Below, piece after piece: positions 10,101 to 25,100 of a DNA stretch of 64,000 nucleotides (the first letter of the stretch is position 1; each line of letters begins with the position of its first letter). The DNA is taken from positions 1 through 64,000 of the forward strand of contig VWPU01009579.1 of assembly GCA_013398955.1 (NCBI GenBank), given 5' to 3'. The stretch comes from Callaeas wilsoni. Its lineage: Eukaryota > Chordata > Aves > Passeriformes > Callaeidae. The notes under the pieces are model-generated. The model was not told where the DNA came from. It saw nothing but the letters and a program-made list of their open reading frames with translations, and ran no database searches. Made by a program: the position numbers and the translations under genes.

Positions 10101-13100
10101 GAGGTTTTTTGGTGTCTTCTAGAAAAGCTGTGTTTCTCTGGCGAGGGCTCCTACTCCAGTTAGCCATTCCTTTGAACAGGAATTGAGGAGGGAAGGCAGA
10201 CTGCCTACAAAACACCAGCCTGGCCCAGTGTTGAGTATTGCTTCCTCCAGGGACTGATCCAGCAGCTGTGGGAGCCAACCACACCCCTGCAAACTGGCTG
10301 ACAAAGTCCTGCACCTTTCCTTATTCAGATCTGAGGTGCAGCCATGCCTCCTGGTGACTTTTTCCATCTCTGACACTGTGCTGTAGGTTTCCTCTCTCCT
10401 GTTTTGTCCACTGTGACTCTTTTGGTGGATGAGCCTGACTCTGTGTTCAGTAGAATGCAGAAGCTATAAAGGTTGCATTAAATAATCTTTTGTTGTACTC
10501 TTATTTGTTTAGAAGTATAGTACTCAGCTTTGGAAATTCCACTTTTTAATGTGATCCTGGTCTCAAAGACCTCTGATCATTTATCATAGAGTTATAGAGT
10601 CATAGAATGTGCTGAGTTGGAAGAGACCCATGAGGATCATCGAGTCCAGCTCCTGGCCCTGCATAGGACACCCCAACAATCACACCATGTGCCTGAGAGC
10701 ATTGTCCGAACACTTCTTCAGCTTTGTCAGGCTTGGGGCTGTGACCACTTCCCTGGGAGCCTGTTCCAGTGCCCAACCACCCACTGGGTGATAAACCTTT
10801 CCCTAATATCCACCTAAACCTCCCCTGACACAGCTCCACGGCATTCCCTCAGGTCCTGTCACTGCTCGTGAGTGACACATCTGGGGGAGAGACAACAGCT
10901 GGTGAAGGGATACAAACTGGAGTATAAAAAGGGCTTGAGCTATGGATGCTGCACACGGATGTGCTCCGAAACCTTCCCCACGACGGGCACTGGTGACAGC
11001 CCCAGCACAGCTCCTGAGCCTGACTCGGGGACAGGACCAGGCAGGCTGGCTCTGTAGAGTGCAGGACTGTGTTTGTTCGAGCAGCTGAAAGTTTGGCTTT
11101 GCTCTGCTGGAAAACCTTGCTGCTGACAACAGCTTCCTTTGTGAATCTTGCTGACTTCATTCTTGTGGCTCGGACACTCTGTAATGGTTATGTTGGGACA
11201 ATTCCCAAAGGCTGAACTGAGCTGATGCTCTGCTGTTTGTTGTGCAGTTGAGACTGAAATCCTTGAGGGTCTGGAGTGTATAATGTATATTGGTGATTGT
11301 GTTGCATAAAACATTCTAGAAATGAGCATCTCCTGTCTGGCTGTTCCTTTGGTCAATATTCCTTGAGGAAAATCAGAAAGTCACTGAGGCCAGTGTCTGT
11401 GAGGGGTAGGCTTGGATCTTGTTTCTATTGATGGAATGAGAGCAGCAGAGAAGAAACAAGAGTACTGAACACACTAAAACAAAGGGAATACTCCAGATGA
11501 GGATTTTGGCCTAGCTGCAAAATGACCTCCAGTTAGCGAGGCAGTGAATTGCCTGGTGGTGGGTGATCACCTGAACAGTCAGGGTAGTGTGGTACTGTTG
11601 CTTGACAGGGAGATGCCAAAGCTGTCACATGGGCAGGTGTTTTGCTGGCTGGGAGTGCACCAGGACACTCGTCTGGTTCACATCAGTTAACTCACTGGTC
11701 TTCTGAGGTTGGAGAATGGTAGCATCAGCAAAAGTTACACCTGCAGTGGTTGACACATGAGAAATAACTATGATGCTTGGGAGAACAACCAGTGTGTATG
11801 TGCATTGTGTATTTCCTTGGGATTGATTTAAATTTGGATCTTACTAGCCTTTTCCTCTTCATGTGTCACTGACCATCCTGTTGTCCAGAGTGGTGATGGA
11901 CTGGAATATTTTGGGTAGCAGAGAGACTTGAATTCTGAGGTACCCAGAGTGTCAGAGGATAAATAGAGAGATGCAGACGAATGGACAGTGCTGGAGCTCT
12001 GCTGAATTGCAGCGGAACCATAAGTTTTCCTCTCAACTCTTCTCCCCAGCCTTTCTGTTCTGGAAGCACAGCACTGTTTTTGTGACCAGCAGAGCTGGAC
12101 AGCCAGGGCTCTGCAGAAAGCAGAATCCCTACATCTGAGGTGCTGTGGAAGCAGTGCAGGTGGCACTGGCTGGAGCTTGGCAATCAGCCGTGGTGGATCC
12201 CAGACACAGTCTGCACCTGGATAAACTGGCCCCAAACAGTGGTGATGGATGGGTGGAAGGTCTCTGTTCCTGGTTGCAGGTTAGAGGTACTCCTGACCCA
12301 GCGTTGGTTTTGCCATTGTATTTGCTCACTAGCTGTGAAGCCTTGATCCTGCCTGTGCGTGTGACCTGTCCAAGACATGGCTTTGGAATTCATACGCCCT
12401 GCTCTGGAGCCCACCTGTGATTTATACGTGGGCGTGAGCAGTCGATCCACCTCTCGGAAGGGTGGTTTGGTTTTGGTTTAGTGGCTGACTGGCCCACACA
12501 GCCTTTTGCTTCCCAGGAAATGTTCTAAGTGCTGTACTGGATTGGCCTTGTCCATGTGCCCTTTTAGGAGCTACAACAGAGGTACCAGGAATTTTTGTTA
12601 AGCACTTGTGAAATAATTTGCTTGTAGGGAAATATCCAGTGCCATACAGTGCTTTTGTAAAGGAAGAGCAGGGGAAGGATTTCTTGTGCAGTTCAAGTTA
12701 ACAGTCCAGTTACTGGAAGCCCTGTAATTTACTTCCTACTTCCAGGTCATTTGTCCTTTCTTTCTCTGCCCAACCCAGCTCTTCTTTTCCCATCTCTCTT
12801 GTCCTTCACCAGTTCCAGTAGTACATGGCTCCTTTTCACTGCTTGTATGTATTTTGACATCAGCCTGTGTGTATGTCAGTGTCCTTCCATTCCTTATTCT
12901 GATTCTGTTGCTTCTCCCTCTGATCCCTTTTTTACTTGATGCCAAATTTTATCCTCTTATTATTCCTTTTCTGGTTTCCTTTAGTCACCATTACTTTCTT
13001 GTCACCTTTAGGTGATAGAGGACATTTGTCTAAAAGGAAGACTTCTGCCACTGTTCATACCCCCTTTTTTTTTTTTATGTGACTAGATATATTCTTGGCC

Positions 13101-16100
13101 TTAGCACACATTTTTTGTGTTGATCTCCCATCCCTCCCCATAAGTAACTACATTTACTGCAATGGAAACTTGAAAGTGAACTTTTTGTTTGCTGGAGCCA
13201 TCTCTGTGTCCTTTCATGTTCAGTTGGTTGTCTCTGGTTTGCTGTGGTTTTTTTTTCCTCCTTGTTTCAATGTAGGTAGTACTGGTACATGACAGAGAGA
13301 CAGGCTTTCTTTTTATTCCTCATTGTAAATTATTATGTGTTGTCGAGATGAGTATTAAGTGCCAAAACATCTGTTGTTCTTTTTAAGCCTGTCCTGAAAT
13401 AAAGTATCTGTCATTTAGTTAGACTACTGTGGGATTCAGAGCAATGTGTGTTTGTTAGGCATGGTCCTGTAACTTTTCCAAGTATATTATAGTTATACAG
13501 CAACACTCTTGTGACCACAGCCAGATTAATTAATGGTGATTCCTGATGAACACACACCCTGAGAAGAGCCTGTAGCAGTTCTGTGTGGGCATGAATTGTG
13601 TCAGGAAACACTCTCATGGAAACCATGACAGAATGCACAGAGGAGCCAGCAACCCTGTGTCATAACTGACACATTTTACTTTATATATGACAGGATGGAT
13701 GCTCTTTTCGTTCTTCATATTTGGGTATGGAAACTTGTGCAGACTCAAGGTGCCATTTTACTCTCTTCTGTGGTACTGTATTATCAAATTTTGCCACTGT
13801 TCCAGAGGATCCAAAGCAAACATCTGTGCCTGAGACACTGTCCCTGAGTCTGCAACTGCTTGCCGTGTTAGGAGATCAGCACAGCCCTCGTGTTTGTGTA
13901 AAGTCATTGTTGTCTGAGCCACCGCAGGAGCTGAAATTGCTAAACCCTAAATTTCCCTGAGGGATCTAAATGGTTTGTGAGGGTTGGTAATGGGATGGAG
14001 GTCATTAGTTCAAATCCTGATTGGGTTCGTGGTGTTTGAAAGCTGTTGGTGTCTGGTGCCACAAGCAGTGTGAAATGAGGGGTGATCTCTCTCTCTGTCC
14101 TCATGGACTGGCACTTGTGTTTGCCAGACTTCTCACCCACCATCTTCCTTCTCTTCCTTGCTTTTCAATCTGAGAGGGAGCAACTGATGTGTTTTACCTC
14201 TCTTTCCCTGCAGATTCTCTGCCTCTTTCCTTCCTCCAAACATGAATTGGTGTCTAAATAAGTAAGAGAAGCTCTTTTTTCCTTTTTTAAAATACTTTTC
14301 TCCCTGGTGTGGACCGTGTATTTCCCTCTCTGAATAAAGCACCTGGCATACCATGACCATTTTAGCAGCAAAGAACAGAAAGAAATACAGTGAGGAGCAA
14401 TCCCTTTTCCTTCTGCTTAGAAGGTGAGAAGATTAATCTGCTCTTGAGAGGCCTTCTGGGCAGTGATGGAGCCTGAGCACATACAAGCTTCTGCCCCAAC
14501 AATGTCTTTAGGTTGGAGTGATAAGGGAAGACAATTCTTATACATTACTTTATCCGAAACTTCACTCTACATATCTGCTGCATCCTCAAGCAAGAGCGAG
14601 GGGGAAAAAATACCCAGCTAAAATTCCTAGTTTTGTCTGTCAGGACAAGTTATGTTTTTCTGGTATAAAATAGCATCTCCAGTACTTTAGATAAGCTGCC
14701 TTCCTCCAGCATAAACTTTCACACATGTCTAAAATGAATATCGAATACAAAGATTTACATGCCACGGACTGTGAAAAATGTCATTCCTTCCAGAACTGTT
14801 TTTCTGCTCAGTAGAGTTAAATTAACCAGCACAAAGTTTGTCTTAGATCACAGTCGAATGTTTTTTGAGCAGCAAACAGGGGCCTAATCCTTTATTCAGC
14901 CATCTACAAAGGTGTATTTTTTCACACGAGGCTGTGTTTTACTGTGACCTTTTAGGCTTTTGAACAGTCTGTCCACTTCTTTCCAAGCTGTGGGAGAGAA
15001 CACTTTGCCTGTGTTCTCTTGGAGAAACAACTGTTTTGTTAGTAACCACAACCAACTTACTCAGACTCTACATTTAGCTCCTATACTGAAAGTGTCAGAT
15101 TGTTGTCATAGGCTGCCTCAGAGATGGTTCAGTGGTCTCTTGGATTCTCTCCAGAAAAAGAGAGAATGATCTCCAAGAAAACAAAACTTTAAACAAAGTT
15201 CCTGAGACCCTAGGGTGACAACACTGTATATTTTTATTTAGACTGGGTACCTCTAGGATCCTCTTGTAGAGGACATGTCCGTGACTTTCTCACAGAAAGA
15301 GGCAATGCAGAAGGATTTGGAATGCAGGATAGAAGGGCAGGCAGCATGTGTGTGTCTAATATGACTTGCTTCTGGAGAGAATGATCCTTACTTTCATGCA
15401 TGTATTTATAATTTACTTCTGAGGTGCCCATGAATGAGTTTAGTTCATGTTGTTCTTTGGGGAATTTAACATGAGATGTTCTGTACTATCTAACAGCACA
15501 AACATGCTCACAATAGAAGGAAGGTCACAGAGCTTCTGAAAGGCTCAGTCTTTGTTATGCACCACCTACTCAAAACAATACATGTTAGAGGGCTTGAAAA
15601 AATTGATCCAACACCAATGAGCAGATGACTGAAAGTCCTCCTGGCAGTCTGATGTAGGAGAGATCTTAGAGTGGTGTTGAGATTGAGCAAGACCCTGCGA
15701 ACAGCCAGCATCAACCCCCAGCTTTAGGGACAGCAAAAAGCGATGCCAGGTTATGTTACTGAAATGTCAGTGTTTGTGATCAGCACCAGGAGTATATATC
15801 TTTATATTTCCTTTGTAATGCCCTTGTCTCCAAGCTCTGTAGTTGCATGAATGGAGAGAATCCCTGATAGATACTGAAGAATGCACACAGAACACTTGCC
15901 AAGTTTTTGTTATTCAGTTTTAAGGGCTGCGAGGTCACTTGAGATCTGTTTTTCTCAGACAAAATTGTGATCAATTGTAGAAGTTGTGGCAGAATCCCTG
16001 GACCATCAGCTCTGCTGTGCTTCTGGTTTGGAATGATGTTCTTGCAATCAAATGCCCACAAGAAATTCTGCTATTTCAAATAGATGTTTGTGCTTATTTC

Positions 16101-19100
16101 TATGCTTTACAAATTTCTGTGCCTACGAACCTCTGTGGATTGGGCACTCAAGTGGAATTTTTCAAGACTGACTTCTAGACTTCCAAGCTGGAACACTCAC
16201 TAATATGTAGTTGCAAAGTAACTAGTTTCAAAGAGTTTCTATAGGCTGTGGGATCATGTGTTGTGATATGTGATATGATGTGGAAGTTTCTTAGAGGACT
16301 GATAGTGTAAACACCGTAATATGCTATGAAAGCTGTATTTTCAGTGTGCGCCTGATAACAGAAAGGATCTGCAATTCTTGGGGTTTTTTTTCTGTGTGCT
16401 GGGTCCTTTCTGGCCTGTTCAGTTCCTTCCCTGCTGTAACTGTTTGTGTCATTCCTTGTAGGATTCCGAAGGAGGTCTCTATGTGTGCATGAACACGTTT
16501 CTGGGATTCGGAAGGGAACACATCGAGAGGCATTACCGGAAAACAGGACAGTGTGTCTATCTGCATCTGAAACGACGCGTGATAGAGGTGAGACTTCCCA
16601 AAGAACTGCCCCAGTTCTCGTGTCTCTTGTGCTCATTTGGGTAATGCGTTTCAGACATAGACCAAGTCCTGAGTGACTGAAATGCACACGTTAAGGTTTG
16701 GGGCTGGATATCAAATCCAGGTGCTTGGATCCCAACCAATCCTATAGCTTCAGCTCTGAGACGAATCAAAAGCCCTAAAGAGTTTTAAAGGCAGCTCCTT
16801 CCTGACTTCCACTGCTCTTTTTCACTTCTTATTTCTGCACATCACATACATATTGTCTGCATGTTATGTGCGCACTGTGCATAGCTAAATACTTTTCTGA
16901 AACCTGCCTTTCAAGTGTACAGTTACTGGGTTTGGCTCAGATTTGGCTGAGAGTTTCTGAGATCTATTTTTTGTATGAAGTTTCATCTCAGGATGACAGG
17001 ACTACTTTTCATCAAGATTCTTGTACAGTTAAATCCTGACCTGGCCTGGGATATTAAGCTTAGCATAAATTAATGCTTCTAGAGATTCTAATGATTCTAA
17101 TGATTCTAGAGACACACACTGCCGCCCCATTCAGCCTTTCCCCACACATGGGTGTGCATTTCCAACCTGATGTTCCCTGCTCTTCCATACCATCACTGCA
17201 TATCAGCAGTCACTTACAACCTGTGCTTCATAACCTCTCTTTGTCTGTGGTTGGTCTGGCATCTTTAAAAGACTGTTAATTACTTCTGACTGAGCTATAT
17301 GGAAGGCACTGAGTTTGCTTACAGCTCACTCTGCCATTAGCTCTGTCTTTATTGGCAGGTTAGAGGGCTTAAAATAGCTGCTTGGAGTGGGTTAGAATCC
17401 TTGTTTCTCATTCTACAGCAGTGCTTCCCCTGGGTGATGAAGGCCTTGAGTTATGTAAAGTGCCCTGACTACTTATCTTATTTCCAGCAGAAGACTGTTC
17501 ATATTTTATCAGAATTATGGTGAGGTGGATTGCATGTCTTCCAGGATGAGATTGTTAATGATGCCTATTATACTTCAGAATTGCCTTTCCTTCTAAGGGC
17601 AATACCAACATTTTCCTTCACTCTGTTAACTGAGAGCCTGCTCTGGTTTTGGCAATTGTCCTTCTGACTGAATTTAACACTCCTGAAAGATGCTATCTAG
17701 AGACAGGTGGGCACAAATCCTGTCAGCTTTCCTGGTAAATAACTTTCTTCCAGTATGTTAAGGTAAACTGGGGGTGAAATGGGGCCTCAAAAATTCCTTT
17801 CCTGATAAAGATTAGGCTGAAGAACTCCAAAATGGAGAAACAAATACCTCAACTGTTGTTTGGTGTTGCAAGCCCCTTTGACTGAAGAAGTTCAGTGGTT
17901 CCTGTTTTTCTCCTGGTGAATCATGAGGTAGCAGCGAGGCTGGCCCTGTGCTGGAAGGTGGCAGCGCACTGGTTCTCTGGGTCATGTGGCAGGAAACAGG
18001 TTTTGACTACGCAGTGCAGGTGAATATTGCATCATCTAATAGGGCTCATAGCCAGGATTCCTCATATATTAGCTGTGGATTTCTTTTTTTTGCCATGACT
18101 ATTTACTTCTTAAGTGCTATCCATGTTCTCCTTTGAGCAATGTGAAACATCAAATGTTTTATGAAGTGTCTGGCACATGCTCTGTTGTGGTTTTGGTTTT
18201 GGAAGCCAAGCTTTTCATGGTCTAGGATACAGTAAAGCCAAAGGTATTGGATATGCTATCTTAAGATTCTTACAGTGAGGCTGCTATTCCTGCTGGTGGT
18301 TCCCTTGGCATCATCCTTGCAGAATGCACTGCATTGCTGCCGAAATCCCGGGTTGTTTCCCAAGATGCCTGGAATAAATATCAGTTGTGTATCTTGTCAC
18401 AATTCAATTAGAAAATAAGGGTCACATCTTCAGCCTGTTGGCTCAAGTGGAGCTGGAGCATCTGCCAGTGGCAGGTCAGCACCAGAGGCATCTGCTGAAT
18501 CATCAGAAATGGGCACGAGTGCAAGTTATGGAGCACTCTCTGGTAAAATTCTTAGCTAAATAAAGGAGATTATTTTTATTTTTCCTTTTCCACAGAATTA
18601 CATTCTTCAGAATTTTTAAATCAGCTGCTTTCCTGTAGTGCATGACTTGTGTACAGCTGCCTGGGTCCTATTCCTTTCCAGGCAGAGCTTTAGTTTGGTG
18701 CTGCAGTGATACCTCAGCCCTGCTGAAAACCCTGGGCAGAGAAGCACGAAGATTTCCTACAGGGACAGGTTCTAGGATGTTATCCAGGGATGGTGGTGTT
18801 ACAAAAAATGGGAGACAGCAGAACAGGCTGCGCTGTCACCTTGTCCAAGGAGCATCACAAATGGAATTTAATGCCACTGCCGATGCCTCGTGTCACTCCT
18901 GTTTGTTGGGTGTGTCACATCTGTTAGAAACAAAAACTGATTTATGAATGGGGAATGTTTTCAGTGATTTCTGGCAAGGTAAAAAGACTGTCAGGTTGTG
19001 GGTTTTTCAGGAGTATTGAGCATCTTCAATTCTGATGTATTTGTATTTGGAAAATCAAACTGAAATCATTGCCAGCCTGAATTAAACACTCCGTGTGAAT

Positions 19101-22100
19101 TCTTTCTCTTTGAACTCTCTAGTCTTAATGACTTTCACAGTATCGCACTTGGTGACATCAGAATTCAATTGGAGCGTCCTAGTATTGGAAAAATTACTTT
19201 TTTTTAGTTCTGTAAATATAGTCCTTGGAGTATATGTAATTCATTCATAATGTATTTGCAGTTGGGTTATGTTGTTTCTTGCTGCTGCTTTTTAAAAAAT
19301 ATTTAAAATACATTTAAAATAGATTCCTGGCTGCTTCCTTCCCACTTGTTAAATTCCAATAGCATTAAAGAAAGAAATGTTCTGCATGTTATTTTCACTT
19401 CATTGAGGAATTTTTATTTTTATGTTTATTTTTATTGCAACTACTGGAGTTGCAACCCTGACTCTTTTCCCTAGGGCTTTTCTATGCGGATAATGGATTC
19501 TGTTCTTAAATGCAGCCAAGGGGTGTTTGTTGGCATCTGCTCTTTCTAAGAATGGAAAATTTTCCTATGATGTATAAGACCTCACTGACGATTAAAGCAG
19601 TTTGCTTAGGCCAAAGCTTTATTTACATGGTGAAGGGAACCACCCAAAATATGTGACCCTTTTGCCTGTGAAGAGGCAGAGGCGAACATGAACTTTCCCT
19701 GTAGGCTGACAGGTTCTTGGCTGGTTTCTCTCCACCTGTTGTATCCCAATATTATTATTTTAAAAAAAAAAAAAGTTGCCTAACAACCTTGCCAGTTACA
19801 CTAACATTACACACTACATCATGCATCATGTTGGCACCGAATAGCCACAGAGGCTGTTTTGATTTAATTCGGTTTAATGATGCCATTTAATAAACAGCTT
19901 AAGGAGCACGTGCATTGACTTTGACATTTCCTCAGCTAGTTGTGTTTTTCCTTGTAGCCTGAGGTGTTCTGAACTGGAAAAGTACTGAAACTTAATCTCT
20001 CTTGGAAGTTACTGTTTTCTGCTATGGAGCGTAAATTAAAAAGTACAACAAAATCCCCCACTAAACAATTGCTTGGGTGTTGTCGAGTTTCCCCCGTACT
20101 TTCTAACATTTAGAAAACATGGTGATAATTTGGCTTAATGGAAGCAGGTGTAGGTCCTGATGGAAAGGGGATCTGGGTAGAAGAAAATGAACCGAACTAA
20201 CAGATCAAAGCAAAGTGGTCCTACTGGAATTAGTTATGAAGGGTTGAATCCTTTATGCAGATAATAGCCTTTTCTTCTCTCTAATTCAGCTTTAGTCATT
20301 AAGAAATACTGTTGGGGATCTAGAGGAGAGAGTTTTGAGAGGTGCTGGGTGTCCTGGTGACAGAACAGCTGCCACCCATGGTGGCTGTGAGACACCCTCT
20401 GATTAATTGCTAGCAAGCCAAGAGTGAAGGACTCAGGTGGAGGCTTCCTCACTCCATGGGGGTGCTGGGCAGTGATGAGTCCCAGTGTCAGAGGTGAGCA
20501 AAGAGCATTTACATTCTTGCTCATCAAGGACTGAGATTTAATAGAAGAGGTTAATGCAGATTTACTGTTGTCTCACTTGATGGATTTTTAATTGTTTCTT
20601 TCTCTCTTTCCAGAAGGTACCAGGAGCATCTGGTGGAGCTTTACCAAAAAGGAGGAATGCTAAGCTATTTTTAGGTATTGTGAGCAGCTGCTTTCACACA
20701 GTCCTTTTCTGACCCTCTCTGCATGTGGACTTGGGTTCTGCCCACCATTGTGTCTGGCTTTGGGGCTCCTTCTGGGTTTTCTTTTCCTGCAGTTTGTTTT
20801 GGTTTTCTTTTTAACTTTTGGTTCTAGATTTTAAAGTTTTTCCAGGCAAGTAAGTAATTCTTAACCATTTTGGTGCATATTGAGAGATGTGTGTATATAT
20901 ACATGAAACATTTTAATGTAAAATAGATCCTCAACTATTCTGAAACAGCCTAGACCTTGAAAGGCACTTATTTACTAATGCTGTCTGTTCTCTCTCTTTG
21001 TGATTTCCACCAAGCACCCTTTTATTAAAATGTTTACCCATACTCAATGTTTAGATGTATCAGGGCCTCGGTGTGGCTCAGTTCTGCTCAGCAGCTCGTC
21101 ATAGGAAGGGTTGTTACCATTTTAAAGTTGTTACACAGGTAAACGTTCTTCAGTGATGTTGTGGTCTCTCCTGTAATGAATGCAACTGCACATACATCAT
21201 GAGCATCTCTAATTCTGTTATGTCCACAGTTCTATTCCCTTGCTTCATGGAAAGCAGTTTTCTTACCATGTCCCTATCATCCAAAATCCATTTATTCAGA
21301 TTACCCAGAAAACCTGAGGGACTCATAAATATGGATGAGGAGAATGTGATGAAAAGCCTGTATTCTCTCTTCTCCCACAGCTTACGATATTTCTCCAATT
21401 CATCTATTATTTATTGCCTCTGTATTAATAGTGAATAGTGAATTTTTCTTCAGGTAACGAAGAGGTAAAATGTTTTCTTTGCAATTGCCAGCTCTTATGG
21501 CTAAAGAGAAACAATAGAATGACCTTCTGTTGGAATTGCTTTGATCTGTGGAATGTGTCCCTAAGAGGCCTTTGCAGATTGTGATCGATTAAATTGTTGT
21601 TGTTAATGTAAGTCTTGCAAGGAGGGCTGAGAAAGAAATAAGTCTGAAAATGAGTCATAAAAAAATTAAACTTCTTTTGTAGGAAGAGACTGATACATCA
21701 AAAATACTGCTCTAAATGCCATTTACTGCCAGTTTACATTGAAAATCATGATTCTTACTGGATGCTCATAAAATAATTGGTTCAGAAACAAAGCTGGCTG
21801 CAGTGCAGCAGTGGTTGTACAGCATTAGCAATGTGAGTGTAAATACAAAGTACAAAAGCATGTTCAAATTCTGTTCTTGCTGGTCTTCTGCATACACCTG
21901 AAAGCTCCTGTCACTGTGGTGTGCCAGCACACAGGGTACTGGCATAGTGTCTCTCATGTGCCACGTTGAAATCCTCAAATTCCACCCTTTTGCATGAGCA
22001 TTTTGTTCCCTGTGAGTAGGTCTTGAGCAGCAGTTCGAAGGGAACTCCTGAGGGCAGTGGAGTTTCACTGGAGTGGGTTTAGGACATGGATCTATCACCA

Positions 22101-25100
22101 TTTAATCCAGCACTTCTGGAATCTAATGCCCTTTTGAAGACGTATCTCATCTGGTCTGCTGTTCTACTGCAGTCTTCCTTGCAGCCCCTGCTGGCTGGGA
22201 GTAAAGTGGTACCAAGTCTGCTCTGTTCCTGGAGGTAGTACTTCCATGCATCCAAATGCTTTGTGTCCATTTCTTTGGATCAGCAGATGTTACTGGTTTT
22301 GGCCATGCTTAAAGCAAAGAACAAAGAATTATTCCTGTGCTTGTTCATAGCTGAGGAAACGAAAGCACAGAGAGGTAGCTGATTTGATCATTTTGCGTGT
22401 GAGAGCAGCAAACTTTGGCATCTTCTCTCTTAATCCAACATCTTTTTCATTGGTTCAGAGCTGCTGATCTTCTCATCTAAACAGGTTGTTTTAGTTCTGT
22501 CTTTCTCATCGTGACCTTGGGCATCTATCACAGAATGGCTGGGGTTGGAAGGGACCTCGGGAGATCATCCAGTCCAATCCCCTGCCGGAGCAGGTTCATG
22601 TAGAGCAGGCTGCGCACGATCCTATCCAGGCATATTTTTAATATCTGCAGAAAGGACACTCCACGAGCTCTCCTGGCAGCCTGTTCCAGTGCTTGATCAC
22701 CCTCAAAGTAAGGAAGCTTTTCTTCATGTTCAGATGTAACTTCCAGTGTTTCAGTTTGTGCCTGTTGTGCCTTGTCCTGTCACTGGGCGCTGCTGGAGAG
22801 AATCTGGCCCCACCGTCTTGACACCTGTCCTTAAGATATTTGTGTGCACTGATAAAATCTCCTCTCAGTCGCTTTCCCAGGCTGAACAGGTCCAGCTTGT
22901 CCCCATAAGAGAGATGCTTCAGTCCCCTAATTATCTTTGTAGCCCTCCAGTGGACCCTCTCCACCAGTTCCTTGTCTTTCTTGGACTGGGGAGCCCAGAA
23001 CTGGATGCAGTACTCCAGGTGCAGCCCCACCAGGGCAGAGCAGAGGAGGAGGATGATCTCCCTTGATCTGCTGGCCACACTGTTGTTAATGCCCCCAGGA
23101 TACCGCTGGCCTTCTTGGAGGACACAGGGGCACATTGCTGGCTCATGGTTAATTTGTCCTGGCTAATACAGCCCGGGTGTGTGACCTGCCAGGGAGGGCT
23201 TGCCCTGGCACACATAACCAGACAAGGATCAGTGGGTAACTCCAGCATCCCTGTGCTTCTAGCTGTCTATCAATAACTCCCTGGAGGCCTGGAGATTTAA
23301 GCTTTGTGTACAAAGTCAATCCAGTTTGGGCATTTGTTACATTGCTTGTTATAATCCTCTTTGATGTAAAACTATTAAAGATACTAAACCCTTTTCAATC
23401 TTCTTAGTATTAGGAAAACATCTTTTGGATGCTCACTGATTACTTTCTAGCACTGCTGCTATCTAGTAAATGCAATAGAAACACAGGCTGCTTGGGCCAG
23501 TCAACCACAGTATTTCTTTCCCTAAACATGGAAAGATTCACAGCAAAGTGTGTGTGCATGTGCACCTGTGCATTAGGTTGTGGGCATGTTTTGGTTTGTT
23601 TTATTTGGAGAAGACTGGAGGGTGTTAGCTGTGAGTGTTCTGTGTAATCAGGAAGCATAAAAGCATTGTTTATTGAAATGTATGAGCTGCCTTTAATGTG
23701 GCTGGTTTAGGTGTTGCTGGGCAGTGTGGACATGTCATCTTCAGCACAGGCTGTGCAATGTTTCAGGAGATTTGAGGTGAGACTGTCTGTCTTATTCAGT
23801 GCCTTATGTGTTTAAAAGAAAAACTCAGTTAATGGGATGTACTGTGATCATCCTTAGGAGCTCCTGGTCAAAAGGGGTAGCAGAATTAAGGGGAAGATTC
23901 TTGTGCTGAAGGGATTGGAGGTCCAGTTTTTACCGTAGAGTTACCAGCAGAGTCCCCCTGAACATGTTACCCCAGGAGTTATCAGCAGAGTCTTTTAGTA
24001 TGTTCTAATTATGAAAAGTTAATGCAATTTTAAGTGGTCTGGAAAGGGATTGAAAACTGAAGAAATGGAGTATGCTGGTTGATCTAAAATTACCTAAGAG
24101 ATTAAATCTCAAAAGTAATTTTTAAGGTGTTACTGAGTAACTAAACAGTAGATGAAGTAGTTGAAAGATGCAAAGAAGGCAAGAGAGGTGCTTGGACTGT
24201 GTGTGCACAGGGATGTGGTCCAAGTTACCTCTTGCTGCCCAGAGAGGTGGTTCTGGAGAGAGATGGGGAGAATGGTTCTCTGCAATGTCAGCTCAGTTGT
24301 CAGCAGCAGTGGGAGGTTTAAGTGGTAAAGCAACACTTTATGTTTTGTTCTCCATCATTTTGCTTTATAAATAGGAAGCAAACCTCTCTTTTGAATAGAG
24401 AAACTTCATTTACACACAGCATCTCCCCCTATTTCTTTCTCCAAAACCAAGTAGAAGACACCATCCCCCCTCACACCAGCAAACAAAACACCTCAGGCAG
24501 ATATTTGAGCTCTGCTTTGAGGGAGGAATCACTACATTTTTGCCTGGTTCTGGTGCCCTCTTCCTGAGCATCTGTTGATCCGTGCCAGAGCCCGGACTCT
24601 CGGCCATACAGAGCTGGCAGAGTGGCCGTCATAAAACTTGTCCCTAGACAGATGTCCTGTCCCAGATTGGTTACCAGAGCGTCACCTGCCAGTGCAGCAA
24701 GCTGTGGGAGCTCTGTTTTGAGCAAAGTCAGGGCTAACTCAGGGCTAACCATCAATTTGAAAAGTGTTTTGAAGTGCTCAAATGAACAGCTCTGTCAGCA
24801 GATCCGTGATTGCTGGTGAGAAGAGTGTCAGTGAGGAGCAGTATCCGTGACACCCCGCGGCTCTCAGGAGACCTTGGAAAGGAAAACTTCCACTTGGAGA
24901 GTCTGGGAGAACTTGTAAACTTGCTGAGCTTTTCCTGGATGGCACCTCTCTGCTGATGGCAGTGGATGCACTCGTGGCTGCTGTTTCCAAGTGTAAAGAC
25001 CATTCCTCAGAGTGGCTGTGCTGGGTTTGACCACAGCTTCACTTTCTTCTCCCAGGTCTCATAGGCAGGAACAGAACCCTGTCTGCAGTAAGGATGTTTT

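Larger units (their letters stand above)
6839..16461 (+). other. USP13: USP13 intron 1 (9.6 kb)
   Basis: The first roughly 290 bases belong to the CpG island. The rest is AT-rich intron containing a T/G-rich low-complexity block (8449-8542), one CR1 fragment (about 10576-10880) and short T runs (13068-13077 region). No RNA gene or further coding exon is seen. Many short open frames on both strands lack splice context and similarity. Confidence 0.8.

Noticed and set aside
22638..23135. 165-residue minus-strand open frame as a possible host gene
   Set aside because: Its sequence is the C-terminal part of CR1 polymerase inside a truncated LINE.
24471..24755. Minus-strand 94-codon frame in intron 3
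   Set aside because: It has no domain I can name and no splice context. It could be part of an old repeat, but I cannot show that.
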